DNA of 48,554 nucleotides from CAYWVR01 sp964461715 (GTDB lineage Bacteria > Planctomycetota > Phycisphaerae > FEN-1346): the NCBI GenBank assembly GCA_964461715.1, contig CAYWVR010000027.1, forward strand, positions 1 through 48,554, given 5' to 3'. Under the pieces are notes generated by a model. The model did no database searches. It was not told the origin of the DNA and was given only the letters and a program-made list of their open reading frames with translations. The position numbers and the translations under genes are program-made. Below are positions 16,593 to 25,500 of the stretch, one piece after another; position 1 is the first letter of the stretch; the number at the start of each line of letters is the position of its first letter.

Positions 16593-17867
16593 TCACGCCA
16601 GGAGCACGATCCCCGTCCGGCCGCCCGTCCGCACGGGCACGAACCGACGCACCCCGTCGCGGACCGTCCGCACGTCGACTCCGGCCAGGACGACGGCGCG
16701 GGGCGGGACCTCGGGCGCGATGCCCGCCGTCGGGTAGGCCCGGCGCAGGAGCCGCGCGTGGACTTTCAGCCACTGCTCGGCCGGCCCGGTTTCCGGGGGG
16801 GTCCCGTCCCGGTGCACCAGGATCGCCACCAGGGCCCCGTCCTCGCACACGGCCACCAGCGGGGGCGCGCCCGGCTCGTCGACCTCGATCCGGATCGTCG
16901 CCCGGAGGCGCGGGCCCACCAGGGCCGGGACCCGGGCCTCGATCGCCGCTACCAGCGACGGCTCGTCCGGCGGACGCCAGAGGTGGAAGATCGAGGTCGG
17001 CGCGGGCGGCGGGTCCGTCGGAGGCGTCGGCGCGGCGGGCGCGGACGGCTCCGGCGCCGAGGCCGTGCGGTCGGCGCCCAGGAGGCGCGGCCACACGTCG
17101 GCCGAGGACGCCCGCTCGAACAGCGCCATCGGCTCCGCTCGGGCCTCCGGAGGCGGGGGAACGGTCCCGCAGAGGGCCAGCTCGCGTCCAAGGAACGCCC
17201 GGGCGACCCGGCCCAGGCGAGCGTGGACCCGGGCGGCCTGTTCCTCCCCGGCGTCGCCCACCACCACGAGACCCGGCTCCAGCGCCTCGGCTGCCGCGCA
17301 CCACCCCTTCATCCCGCGGTACGTCTCGACGAGACTCTCGGCCTCGTCGGTCGCGAGGAAGACGACGCGGCGGGGGGTCCGGTCGGCCGCCCGCAGCCCG
17401 CCCTCGGGAGGCGCCAGGAGGATGACGGCCACTTGGTCGCACTGGCCGAGCAACCCGTCGACGGCGCGGCCGGGGTCGGCGCCGACCCACGGGTGAGGTC
17501 CTACGCGGCCCCAGGCCATCTCGCCCGCGAGGTGCACGTCGGCCCGGTCGCCGTCCATCACCAGAAGAGCTGCGGGCCGGCCCTTCGGGGCCAGCCCCAC
17601 CGCCGCCGCCAGGGCCGTCCGCCGCCGCACCGCCGGGTCGATGCCGCGCGCATCCAGGAAGTAGAGACCGCGGAGGGGACCGGCCCCGCCCGGGACGGGT
17701 GGGGACGCGTGCTCGGAGCAAGGCGCGGGCGACGGGTCCGAGAGCAGGACGCCGGCCAGCGATTCGACGCCGCCGGTCTCGGTGGCTTCGGCCGGAGCGC
17801 GGCGGCGTCCGGCGAAACGGCGCGTCGGCGGGGCGGTGGTAACCGTGTGCAAGACGTTCTCCCGCAC
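16593..17867 (-). CDS. MinD/FlhG-like protein lacking the P-loop
   Basis: 424 residues; GTG start only 3 nt after the stop of the ParA-type gene, so the two are translationally coupled. Residues about 60-230 look like a MinD/FlhG ATPase without its Walker A: strand LRGLYFLDARG, then VVFLATDEAESLVETYRGMKGW, GLVVVGDAGEEQAARVHARL and RVARAFLGRELALCGTVP, matching the 'PTAITDAY..K', 'VVVN' and 'RFL...LG.IP' stretches of that family. A Pro-rich linker follows, then a C-terminal domain ending VDVRTVRDGVRRFVPVR. No nucleotide-binding motif is visible, so it is probably a partner or regulator rather than an enzyme. The family link is by eye only. Confidence 0.5.
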   Translation of the reverse strand: MRENVLHTVTTAPPTRRFAGRRRAPAEATETGGVESLAGVLLSDPSPAPCSEHASPPVPGGAGPLRGLYFLDARGIDPAVRRRTALAAAVGLAPKGRPAALLVMDGDRADVHLAGEMAWGRVGPHPWVGADPGRAVDGLLGQCDQVAVILLAPPEGGLRAADRTPRRVVFLATDEAESLVETYRGMKGWCAAAEALEPGLVVVGDAGEEQAARVHARLGRVARAFLGRELALCGTVPPPPEARAEPMALFERASSADVWPRLLGADRTASAPEPSAPAAPTPPTDPPPAPTSIFHLWRPPDEPSLVAAIEARVPALVGPRLRATIRIEVDEPGAPPLVAVCEDGALVAILVHRDGTPPETGPAEQWLKVHARLLRRAYPTAGIAPEVPPRAVVLAGVDVRTVRDGVRRFVPVRTGGRTGIVLLA

Positions 17868-17870
17868 CGG

Positions 17871-19010
17871 TCAGCAGATCTCGACCACGCTGTTCAGCTC
17901 GCCGTAGGGGTTGCTCTCCACGTACGGATTGGCGGGGTCGCTGCACCAGGCGTCGTCGATGATCAGGCGGTACGCGTACCGGCCCGGCGGGAGCTTGAAA
18001 TCCTTCTGCCAGACACCCTCGACCTCGGTGGAGGCCATGTCGGCGTCGCCGTCGGCGGCCCACTGGTTGAAGTCGCCGGCGATCCGGACCATCCCGGCGC
18101 CCGGGGCGTGGCAAACGAACCGCACGCCGCCCTCGATGGGGATGGCCCCGTACACGAGCTCGATCTTCTCGTCGAGGGCCGCCTCCTCGCGGGCTTCGGA
18201 CTCGGCTTCCGTCTGGGCCGCCTCCTCGTAGGCCGCCTGCAGATCCCCCGCCGCCAGCTCCCGGGCCAAGGCCACGTAATCCTCGTGGCCGCGCGACCCG
18301 GGCCGGAACTCGGCGATGGGGCTGCCGATGGCCGCGGCCTCCCGCAGGGCCACGTTCAGCCGGATCACCGTCTCCCGGACCAGGGCCCCGTACTGGTCGC
18401 GCAGCGCGCTCAGGCTCCGACGCATCGAACGGGCCCGCGTGTCGTACATCGTCGCGAGGATATGGACGTTGGGGTCGCGGCCGGTGCGGCCGGCGATCAT
18501 GTCGAGGGTCTCGAGGGCCCGCCCCAGGCCATAGACGCTGAAGAAGCCGAGGTCGACGGGCAGGAGGACGTCGGTGGCGGCGACGAGGGCGTTGGTGGAA
18601 AGGAGCCCGATGCCCGGACCGCAGTCGATGACGGCGACGTCATAGCGGTCCTCGATCCCCCCGAGAGCCCGGACCAAGCGCCGTTCGCGCCCTTCGGTGC
18701 CCGCCAGGACCTGCTCCAGGCCCGCCAGGGTCACACTGCCGGGGGCGAGGAAGAAGTCGTCGAAAATCTCCCAGGCGATGTCGCTCAAGGCCAGCGGCCT
18801 CTGGCCGTCGGCGGCGCCGCGGAGGACGTCCCACGTCGAGAGCTCGACCTCCTCCTCCCGCACGCCGCAACCGACGGTGGCGTGGGCCTGGGGGTCGAGA
18901 TCCACGAGGAGGACGCGGCGTTTCTGCTGGGCCAGGGCGGATCCGAGGTTGATGGCGGTGGTGGTCTTGCCGCAGCCTCCCTTGTGGTTGAAAACGGTGA
19001 TCACGCGCAT
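17871..19010 (-). CDS. ParA-family ATPase fused to a CBM48/AMPK-type glycogen-binding domain
   Basis: 379 residues from the ATG at 19010, chosen because GGGAGG lies 6 nt upstream and the protein then begins directly with the ParA fold (MRVITVFNHKGGCGKTT). The deviant Walker A KGGCGKTT, Walker A' DLDPQAHAT and Walker B VAVIDCGPGIG are all present. After an acidic helical linker (about 265-295), residues about 300-379 form a beta-sandwich like the glycogen-binding domain of AMPK beta subunits: VRFVCHAPGAGMVRIAGDFNQW, then YAYRLIIDDAW and DPANPYVESNPYG. ParA proteins position DNA or protein cargo; a carbohydrate-binding tail suggests positioning relative to glycogen or another glucan, which is inference. 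The P-loop-less gene directly downstream is a likely partner. Confidence 0.85.
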   Translation of the reverse strand: MRVITVFNHKGGCGKTTTAINLGSALAQQKRRVLLVDLDPQAHATVGCGVREEEVELSTWDVLRGAADGQRPLALSDIAWEIFDDFFLAPGSVTLAGLEQVLAGTEGRERRLVRALGGIEDRYDVAVIDCGPGIGLLSTNALVAATDVLLPVDLGFFSVYGLGRALETLDMIAGRTGRDPNVHILATMYDTRARSMRRSLSALRDQYGALVRETVIRLNVALREAAAIGSPIAEFRPGSRGHEDYVALARELAAGDLQAAYEEAAQTEAESEAREEAALDEKIELVYGAIPIEGGVRFVCHAPGAGMVRIAGDFNQWAADGDADMASTEVEGVWQKDFKLPPGRYAYRLIIDDAWCSDPANPYVESNPYGELNSVVEIC

Positions 19011-19473
19011 AATCGGCCTCCCAGGCTCGCGGGTCTGCCGCATTCTGCCGACCCCTCGAACGGCTTGGTAATACTGGCAGGGCCCCGCACGGTCCGTCTT
19101 ACTATGTCGGCCCCCTCGCGGCGGCGTCTTTAGGGAACTTATCGGACGTTCACTTTTTCTGTTCGGTCGGCCCGGGCCCCGCGGGTCGGCCCGCCTCCCG
19201 GTGGGTCGGCTAAGAGCGGAAGGCGGGCACCCCAAGGCGTTGACTTTCGAGAACACGCGTTCATTTCACGCAACAACACCCTAAGGCGCGGACAATAAAG
19301 GGCTTACGAGAGATTCGGCGGCTCCGGGGCGGCCCGGCGCGTTTCGCGGGTGCAACATCGGGACGACCGGGCCCCCTGCCCTTTGCGGGAATCCGGGATA
19401 GAGGAAAGTTTTAAGGCACGATTCTACAGCGACTTAGCGGTTCTCGGGGAAAATCGGTCGCAGGTGCCGGCAA

Positions 19474-19490
19474 TTGGCACGGGCCTTGCT
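19474..19490 (+). promoter_or_regulatory. Sigma54 (RpoN) promoter
   Basis: TTGGCACGGGCCTTGCT matches the -24/-12 consensus throughout: GG at 19476-19477 and GC at 19488-19489, exactly 12 bp apart. Predicted start is about 19501. Downstream there is no convincing ORF for 500 nt but an intrinsic terminator at 19825-19861, so it appears to drive a noncoding RNA, with possible read-through into the VIT/VWA gene. Confidence 0.85.
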
Positions 19491-19500
19491 CAAGTAAAGG

Positions 19501-19861
19501 GCGGATGACTCGTTCTTTATGGCATCGCTTGCGACTCCACGCACAGCCCTCCCCCGGGTGCGACGAGAAGTTCAGGCGCTTTGCCACACAACCCCCTTAA
19601 CTCCAAAAAGAGCGGGTCATCCTTATTGTCGGTTCCGCCCGATAGGGCGATGCGGGATAGACGGAGGACAAGTTCACACACGGTTGCGGGATAGTGACCA
19701 GGAGGAAGCGGACCGCTGCCCATCGTTCCTTCACACACCCCCGAGCTCGTCTCGGGGCCCCGGTCGGCGGTAAGCTGGGCAGATGTCTTCGTGAACTTTA
19801 ATTCGCCGTCTATCCCCGCAACACGGGCAAGGTCTCCCCTCCGGACCTTGCCCCCTTTTTT
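19501..19861 (+). ncRNA. Candidate sigma54-dependent structured small RNA
   Basis: A unit of about 360 nt bounded by a sigma54 promoter and an intrinsic terminator. The 3' half folds by eye into a long rod. Outer helix 19651-19664 with 19806-19820 is 14 bp with one bulged C; second helix 19670-19677 with 19791-19798 is 8 bp, perfect. Then come an asymmetric bulge, CTGCCCA/TGGGCAG (19716-19722 with 19776-19782), and an apical hairpin CCCCGAG/CTCGGGG (19739-19745 with 19751-19757). TGCGGGATAG occurs twice (19651-19660, 19685-19694), and either copy can pair with 19810-19820. An 84-codon frame from 19519 has no recognisable features. The rod with a bulged bubble recalls 6S RNA, but no sequence identity is claimed; it could instead be an attenuating leader of the downstream gene. 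Confidence 0.6.
19825..19861 (+). terminator. Strong intrinsic terminator
   Basis: GGGCAAGGTC (19825-19834) pairs perfectly with GACCTTGCCC (19844-19853), followed by CC and six T. It ends the sigma54-driven unit 155 nt before the VIT/VWA start codon. No promoter for that gene is obvious in the remaining 19862-20016. Confidence 0.9.
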
Positions 19862-20016
19862 GCGCTGATGCCCGCCGGCCCTTCCCTTTCGGTCCCACCC
19901 CGCCCGGCGGAAACCGTCGAACGCCGGAACCCGCCGTGGCCGGCCCTCGTCTAAGCGCCCGGGATCGGCCGACCGGGCCGGGCCCCGCGGCACGGCTCGA
20001 AGGAAAGGAGCGCCTC

Positions 20017-22527
20017 ATGCGGCGCGCGACGAGATGGACGGCGACGGTGGCGACGATGACGGCCCTGGTGCTCGCGGCGGCCGTGGGAGCGGGGGCGGCG
20101 GGCCTGATGATCCCCAAGGACGAATCCGTCCCGCCCCTGGCCATCGAGTACCTTCGCGTCGACACGACCATCGACAACCAGGTCGCCACGACCCGCATCT
20201 CCCAGGCGTTCCGCAACTCGACCGGCTCGGACCTGGAGTGCACCTACATCTTCCCCATCCCCGAACGGGCCGCCCTCCGCGAGTTCGCCATGACCATCGG
20301 CGGCAAGCGGATGACCGGCGAGCTGGTGGAGAAGGAGAAGGCCCGCGAGGTCTACGAGCGGATCGTCCGCCGCATGCGCGACCCGGGCCTGCTGGAGTAC
20401 ATGGACGGGCGACTCCTCCGCATGCGCGTCTACCCCGTCCCCGCGAACGGAAACCAGAAGGTGGAGGTCGAGTACACGGAGGTCGTCCCCATGAGCGACG
20501 GCCTGGCGGAGTATACCTTCCCGCTTCGGACCGGCGAGAAGGCCTCCGAGACGCTCGAGGACTTCACGGTGGCCGTGCGCATCAAGAGCGACGTGCCGAT
20601 CACCGGCGTCTACAGCCCCACCCATGACGTCGGCAAGAGCCTGCCCTCCCCGCACGAGGTCGTGGTGGGCGTGGAGACCGATCGGGCCGCCCTGGACCGC
20701 GACTTCCAGCTCTTCTACACCGTCAGCCGCAAGGACTTCGGGCTGAACCTGATGACGTACCGTTCCGACCCGAAGGCCCCCGGCACGTTCCTCGTTCTCC
20801 TGAGCCCCGGCGCCGAGGCCGGCGTCGAGACCCGCGTGCCGCGCGACGTCGCCTTCGTTTTCGACACCTCCGGCTCGATGCGCGGCGAGAAGCTGGACCA
20901 GGCCAAGAAGGCCCTGGCGCGGTGCGTCGACCTCTTGGACGAGAAGGACCGGTTCGCCATCGTCCAGTTCTCCACCGCGGCGCGGACTTTCCCCGACGGC
21001 CGCGACTGGACGCCCGCCACCGCCCAAGGAAAAGCGAAGGCGAAGGAATGGGTCAAGGCGTTCGAGGCGGGCGGCGGAACGAACATCGGGGAGGCCCTCG
21101 AGAAGCTCTTCGCCCTGCCCGCCGACGGCGACCGGCCCACGACGGTCCTCTTTCTCACGGACGGACGGCCGACGGTCTACATGACGGACCCCGAGCAACT
21201 CGCCAAGCTCGTCCAGAACCACAACGCCCGCCGCTCCCGCTTTTTCACCTTCGGCGTCGGCGACGACGTCAATACCCACCTGCTGGACCGCATGGCCGAC
21301 GACACGGGCGGTCTTCCCGAGTACGTCCGCGAGGGCGAGGCCATTGACGGGAAGGTGACGCGGCTCTTCGCGAAGATGAGCCACCCGGTGCTGACGGACC
21401 TGGAGATCGAGGTCCCCGGCGTGACGGTGACCGAGACCTACCCGCGCAAGCTGCCGGACCTGTTCCGAGGCGGGCAGGTGATGCTCGTCGGATCGTGGAC
21501 CGGCGAGGGCCATTCGGCCATCCGCCTGCGCGGCAAGGTCGGCAAGAAGACGCGCGAGCTGGTGTACGAGGGCACGTTCCCCGAGAAGGCCCCGGACCGC
21601 GCGTTCATCGAGTCGATCTTCGTTCGCCGCAAGATCGGCCACCTGCTCGACGAGATCCGCCTCCACGGCGAGAACCCGGAGCTTCGCGACGAGGTCGTCC
21701 GGCTGAGCCTCCGATACGGCATCGAGACGCCCTACACCAGCTACCTCGTCTTGGAGAACAAGGACCAGTACACGCAGTACGGGCTCAACGTGACCAAGAG
21801 GGTGGCCGTGCCCGGTGTGCGGCCGAGCATGGGCACGGCCGGCGCAGACCCGACGCCCGTGCCGGAGGCCCCTGTCGCCCAGTCCGGTCGCGCCGGGGAG
21901 ACCGCGCGCCGCCGGCGGTCCGCCGACGCCCTCGACCAGGCCTTCGGCAAGGGTCTCGATGGTGAAGCGGACGCATCCCTGGCGGAGCCCCCTGCTCGAC
22001 CCGACGCCCCCGCGACCGCGACCCCGCCGGCCCCAGCCGAGTCCTCCGAGTTCGGCGGCTGGCGGGGCGGCACGGAGTACGCCCCCGCCGGGAACGTCGG
22101 CGGCGGTCTCCGCGCCGACGAGGCGGACCTCAAGACCGCCGACACCGGCAAGAAGGCCGTCGACATCGCCCAGCAGATCGCGGCCCTCCGCGAGACCCGC
22201 AAGTCCAGAGCCCGAGGGCGCGACGTCAAGGCGGTCCAGCACCGCGTGGGCAGGCGCTTCGTCCGTTACCGCGGCGTGTGGGTGGACGAGGCCTTCGAGG
22301 GTGCCGAGACGCTCACGAAGGTCCGATGGGGCTCGGATGCCTACTTCGCCCTGCTGCGGGCGCGGCCGGAGCTGAAGGACGTCCTCAGCCTCGGCGAGCG
22401 GGTCGTCCTGCGGACGGCGCCCGGCAAGGCCCTGGTCGTGGACGTCAAGGGGGGCATCGAGGCGATGGACGACGAGGCCATCGAGGTGCTCTTCGAGAAC
22501 CCCGGCGCGGGGGAGGCCGAGGGCTGA
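20017..22527 (+). CDS. Exported VIT- and VWA-domain protein
   Basis: 836 residues from the ATG at 20017, which has GGAG 6 nt upstream and starts a clear signal peptide (MRRATRWTATVATMTALVLA, cleavage near AGAAG). A VIT domain follows (about 45-170: TRISQAFRNSTGSDLECTYI, REVYERIVRRMRDPGLLEY). A von Willebrand A domain with MIDAS motif DTSGS (VAFVFDTSGSMRGEKLD) spans about 285-460. The C-terminal third is a low-complexity Ala/Pro linker (about 620-720) and a small conserved domain ending VLFENPG. Such proteins, resembling inter-alpha-trypsin inhibitor heavy chains, bind partners in the envelope or outside the cell in a metal-dependent way; the specific role is unknown. It converges with the c-di-GMP gene, 6 nt between stops. 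Confidence 0.85.
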   Translation: MRRATRWTATVATMTALVLAAAVGAGAAGLMIPKDESVPPLAIEYLRVDTTIDNQVATTRISQAFRNSTGSDLECTYIFPIPERAALREFAMTIGGKRMTGELVEKEKAREVYERIVRRMRDPGLLEYMDGRLLRMRVYPVPANGNQKVEVEYTEVVPMSDGLAEYTFPLRTGEKASETLEDFTVAVRIKSDVPITGVYSPTHDVGKSLPSPHEVVVGVETDRAALDRDFQLFYTVSRKDFGLNLMTYRSDPKAPGTFLVLLSPGAEAGVETRVPRDVAFVFDTSGSMRGEKLDQAKKALARCVDLLDEKDRFAIVQFSTAARTFPDGRDWTPATAQGKAKAKEWVKAFEAGGGTNIGEALEKLFALPADGDRPTTVLFLTDGRPTVYMTDPEQLAKLVQNHNARRSRFFTFGVGDDVNTHLLDRMADDTGGLPEYVREGEAIDGKVTRLFAKMSHPVLTDLEIEVPGVTVTETYPRKLPDLFRGGQVMLVGSWTGEGHSAIRLRGKVGKKTRELVYEGTFPEKAPDRAFIESIFVRRKIGHLLDEIRLHGENPELRDEVVRLSLRYGIETPYTSYLVLENKDQYTQYGLNVTKRVAVPGVRPSMGTAGADPTPVPEAPVAQSGRAGETARRRRSADALDQAFGKGLDGEADASLAEPPARPDAPATATPPAPAESSEFGGWRGGTEYAPAGNVGGGLRADEADLKTADTGKKAVDIAQQIAALRETRKSRARGRDVKAVQHRVGRRFVRYRGVWVDEAFEGAETLTKVRWGSDAYFALLRARPELKDVLSLGERVVLRTAPGKALVVDVKGGIEAMDDEAIEVLFENPGAGEAEG

Positions 22528-22533
22528 GCGCCC

Positions 22534-25500
22534 CTACGCGTGGGCTTCCTCCGGGGTCACCAGGCCCGTCTCGCGTGCCCAGGCGGCCAGGGCGTCGACG
22601 ACCTCCGGGTCGAACTGGCGGCCGGCCTCCCCGGCGATGATGGCCAAGGCATCCTCGGGGCTTCGGGCCGGACGGTGAGGCCGGTCGGAGGTGATCGCGT
22701 CGAGGGCGTCGGCGACGGCCAGGATGCGGGCCCCGATGGGGATGCTCGTCCCGGCCACGTGGTCCGGGTAGCCGGCCCCGTCCCATCGCTCGTGGTGGTT
22801 GCGGGCGAGGGTGATCTCGCGGTCCAGGGCCCCCGCCTGCCTCAGCAGCCGCACCCCGATCATCACGTGGGTCTTGACGATCTCGAACTCCTCGTCCGTC
22901 AGGGGACCGGGCTTGGCGAGGACTCGCTCCGGCACGCAGAGGCGGCCGATGTCGTGGACGAGGGCGGCCCGGCGGATGACGTCGACCTCCGCCGGTTCCA
23001 GGCCCAGCCGCTCGGCGACGGCGACGGCATAGTGGGCGGTGTTCTGGAGGTGGGGGCCGGCGCCGGGATCGGGGCCCTCCATCTCGCGCACCAGGTCCTG
23101 GAGACCGCGGACGAACTGCTCCTTGGCCTCCTCCACCAGCCGGGCGAGGTCCGCCTCGAGCTGAGGCGGGGCCGCCTCTTGCCGCACGGCCCCCTCGCCC
23201 TCGACTTCGCTCCAGGCGCGGACGGTGTCGCGTCCGGCGTCCTTGGCGACATAGAGGGCCATATCGGCCCGGTGCGCCAGGGCGTCACCCGTGCCCTCGG
23301 CCCCGGCCTCCAGGCAGGCCACGCCGATGCTCAGCGTCAACGAGGCCGAGTTCGCCCCGTGCTTGACCGTCCGCCTTGCGAGACACTCGCGGATGCGCCG
23401 GGCGGCGGCGACGGCCTGGTTCTCGCGGGTCTCGGGCATAAGGAGGATGAACTCGTCGCCGGCGTAACGGGCCACGACGTCCGTGTCCCGGGCCGTCTCG
23501 CGAAGGACGTCCGCCACCTCTTTCAGGGCCCGGTCGCCGAAGGCGTGGCCGTAGCTGTCGTTGAGGGTCTTGAACCGGTCGACGTCGATCATGGCCAGGG
23601 CGACGTCGGACGGCCTCCGGCCGCGCCGTTGGAGCTCGCGGCCCATCATGTCGAGGAAGTGGCGGCGGTTGAAGAGGCCGGTCAGATCGTCGGTGGTGGC
23701 AAGCTCGCGGAGGCGGCGGTTGAGGCGTTCGAGCATCTCGTTGGAGGCCTGGACGGCCTCCTCGGCCCGCTTGCGTTCGGTGACGTCGAGGATGACGCCC
23801 ACCAGGCCCGTCACCTCGCCGCCGGCGTTCGTGAAGGTGCCCTTGGTGAAGAGGACGTCCCGCTCCTCGCCGTCGGCCCCGGCCACGCGCGACTCGTAGA
23901 CCTGGGTGCCGGGCTCGGCGTAGAGGGCCTCGTCCCGCTCGTGGTAGCTCCGGGCCAAGGGCGCCGGGGCCAGGTCGAAGACCGTCTTGCCGACGATCTC
24001 GTCGCGGGTCCGGCCGAGGAAGGCCGCGAAGGCCTCGTTGCAGCCCAGGTAGACACCGCCGCGGTCCTTGAAGAAGACGGGACCGGGGATGGTATCGATC
24101 ATCTGCTGGAGGAAATCGAGGTGCTCGCGGAGGGCGGCCTCGGCGCGTTTGCGGACGGTGATGTCCTCGACGAGACCGTCGAAGTACCGGACCGCGCCGG
24201 CCGTGTCGCGGACGACGTGGGCGGTCACCGCGCCCCAGAAGGGGACGCCGTCTTTGCGGCGGAGCCGGATTTCCTCCGCGACGATCTGTCCTTCCTCCAG
24301 GAGCCGCTTCGAGATCGCGACGCGGCGGGCCGGCGCCGCGTACAGGCGGGCCGGAGCGACCTCCAGGAACTCCTCGACCGAGTCGTACCCGTGCATGCGG
24401 GCGATGGCGGGGTTCGCCATCAGGAACTTGCCCTCCGGGCCCGGCGTGTTGCGGTAGAGGCCGATAGGCAGATTCTGGATGAGGCTGCGGTACCGTTCCT
24501 CGGACGCCTGAAGCGCCGCCTCGGCCTGCTGCTGGGCGGTGACGTCGCGCACGGTGGCCTGAACCATCATCCGGCCCTCGACCTCCATCCGCGTCAGGAG
24601 GACCGTGGCCGGGAACGTCTCGCCGTCGAGCCTTCGGTGCGTCCACTCGATGAAGTGGCTGCCCTCGCGGACGGCCGTCTCGAGCGTCTCGCGGGCTTTC
24701 TCGGCCGAGGGGCATCCATCCGCCTGGAACTCGGGAGAGACGTCCCACGGGCCCAGCGCCCGGAACGCCTCCTCGTCGGCGACCCCAAACATCTCCAGGG
24801 CGGCCGGGTTGCCACACGTGAACTGCCAGGACGGCGGGGCCACAACCATGATCGCGTCGCGGGAGCTCTCGAAGAGCGCTTGGAACCGCTCCTCGGCGCG
24901 CTTGCGGTCCGTGATGTCCTCGCCGCTACTAAGCGTCCCGATGATGCGGCCGGTCTCGTCCCGGAGCACGGTGTTGTGCCAGGCGATGAGGCGGTCCTCG
25001 CCGTCGGCACGGCGGACGGGCTGCTCGACGCGGCCGTAGGTCTCCGTGTCGCCGGCCAGGAGGCCGTCGAAGATCTCGCGCACCGACGCGCGTTTCTCGG
25101 GCGCGAGGAAGGTCTCGAACCAGTCGACGCCGAGGGCCTCCTGCTCGGTCACGCCGAGGACCTCGACCCCGCGGCGGTTCATCAACGTCACGCGTCCCTC
25201 GGCGTCCAGGGCCACGAGCATGACCTCCGCGAGATCGAGGTACATCTGGGCCCGGTCACGGGCCTCGCGAAGGGCCTCCTCCGTCCGCTTCTGGCGGCTC
25301 ACGTCGACCACCAGGCCGCGCCCCCCGACCGGCCGGCCGGCCTCCAGGATGGGCACAACATGGATCAGGACCGGAAAAGTCGAGCCGTCCGTGCGCCGGG
25401 CCGTGTACTCGTGCGGCTCGGCGGGCCGGCCGGAGAAGATTCCCTGGATGTTCGCGGCGGCGCGGGCCCGGTCCTCCTCGGCCAGCGTGTCGAGGCAGTT

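Noticed and set aside
19251..19262. LexA box GAACACGCGTTC upstream of the ParA gene
   Set aside because: It fits GAACN4GTTC but is about 240 nt from the start codon with no clear promoter, and a 12-nt palindrome can occur by chance.
19535..19610. c-di-GMP (GEMM-I) riboswitch, suggested by CACGCACAG near 19537
   Set aside because: The rest of the consensus (AAACC, GGGACGCAAAGCC, GNRA loop and receptor) is missing.
19519..19773. An 84-codon ORF within the sigma54 unit
   Set aside because: No ribosome site, no recognisable fold or signal, and it runs through the paired region of the predicted RNA rod.
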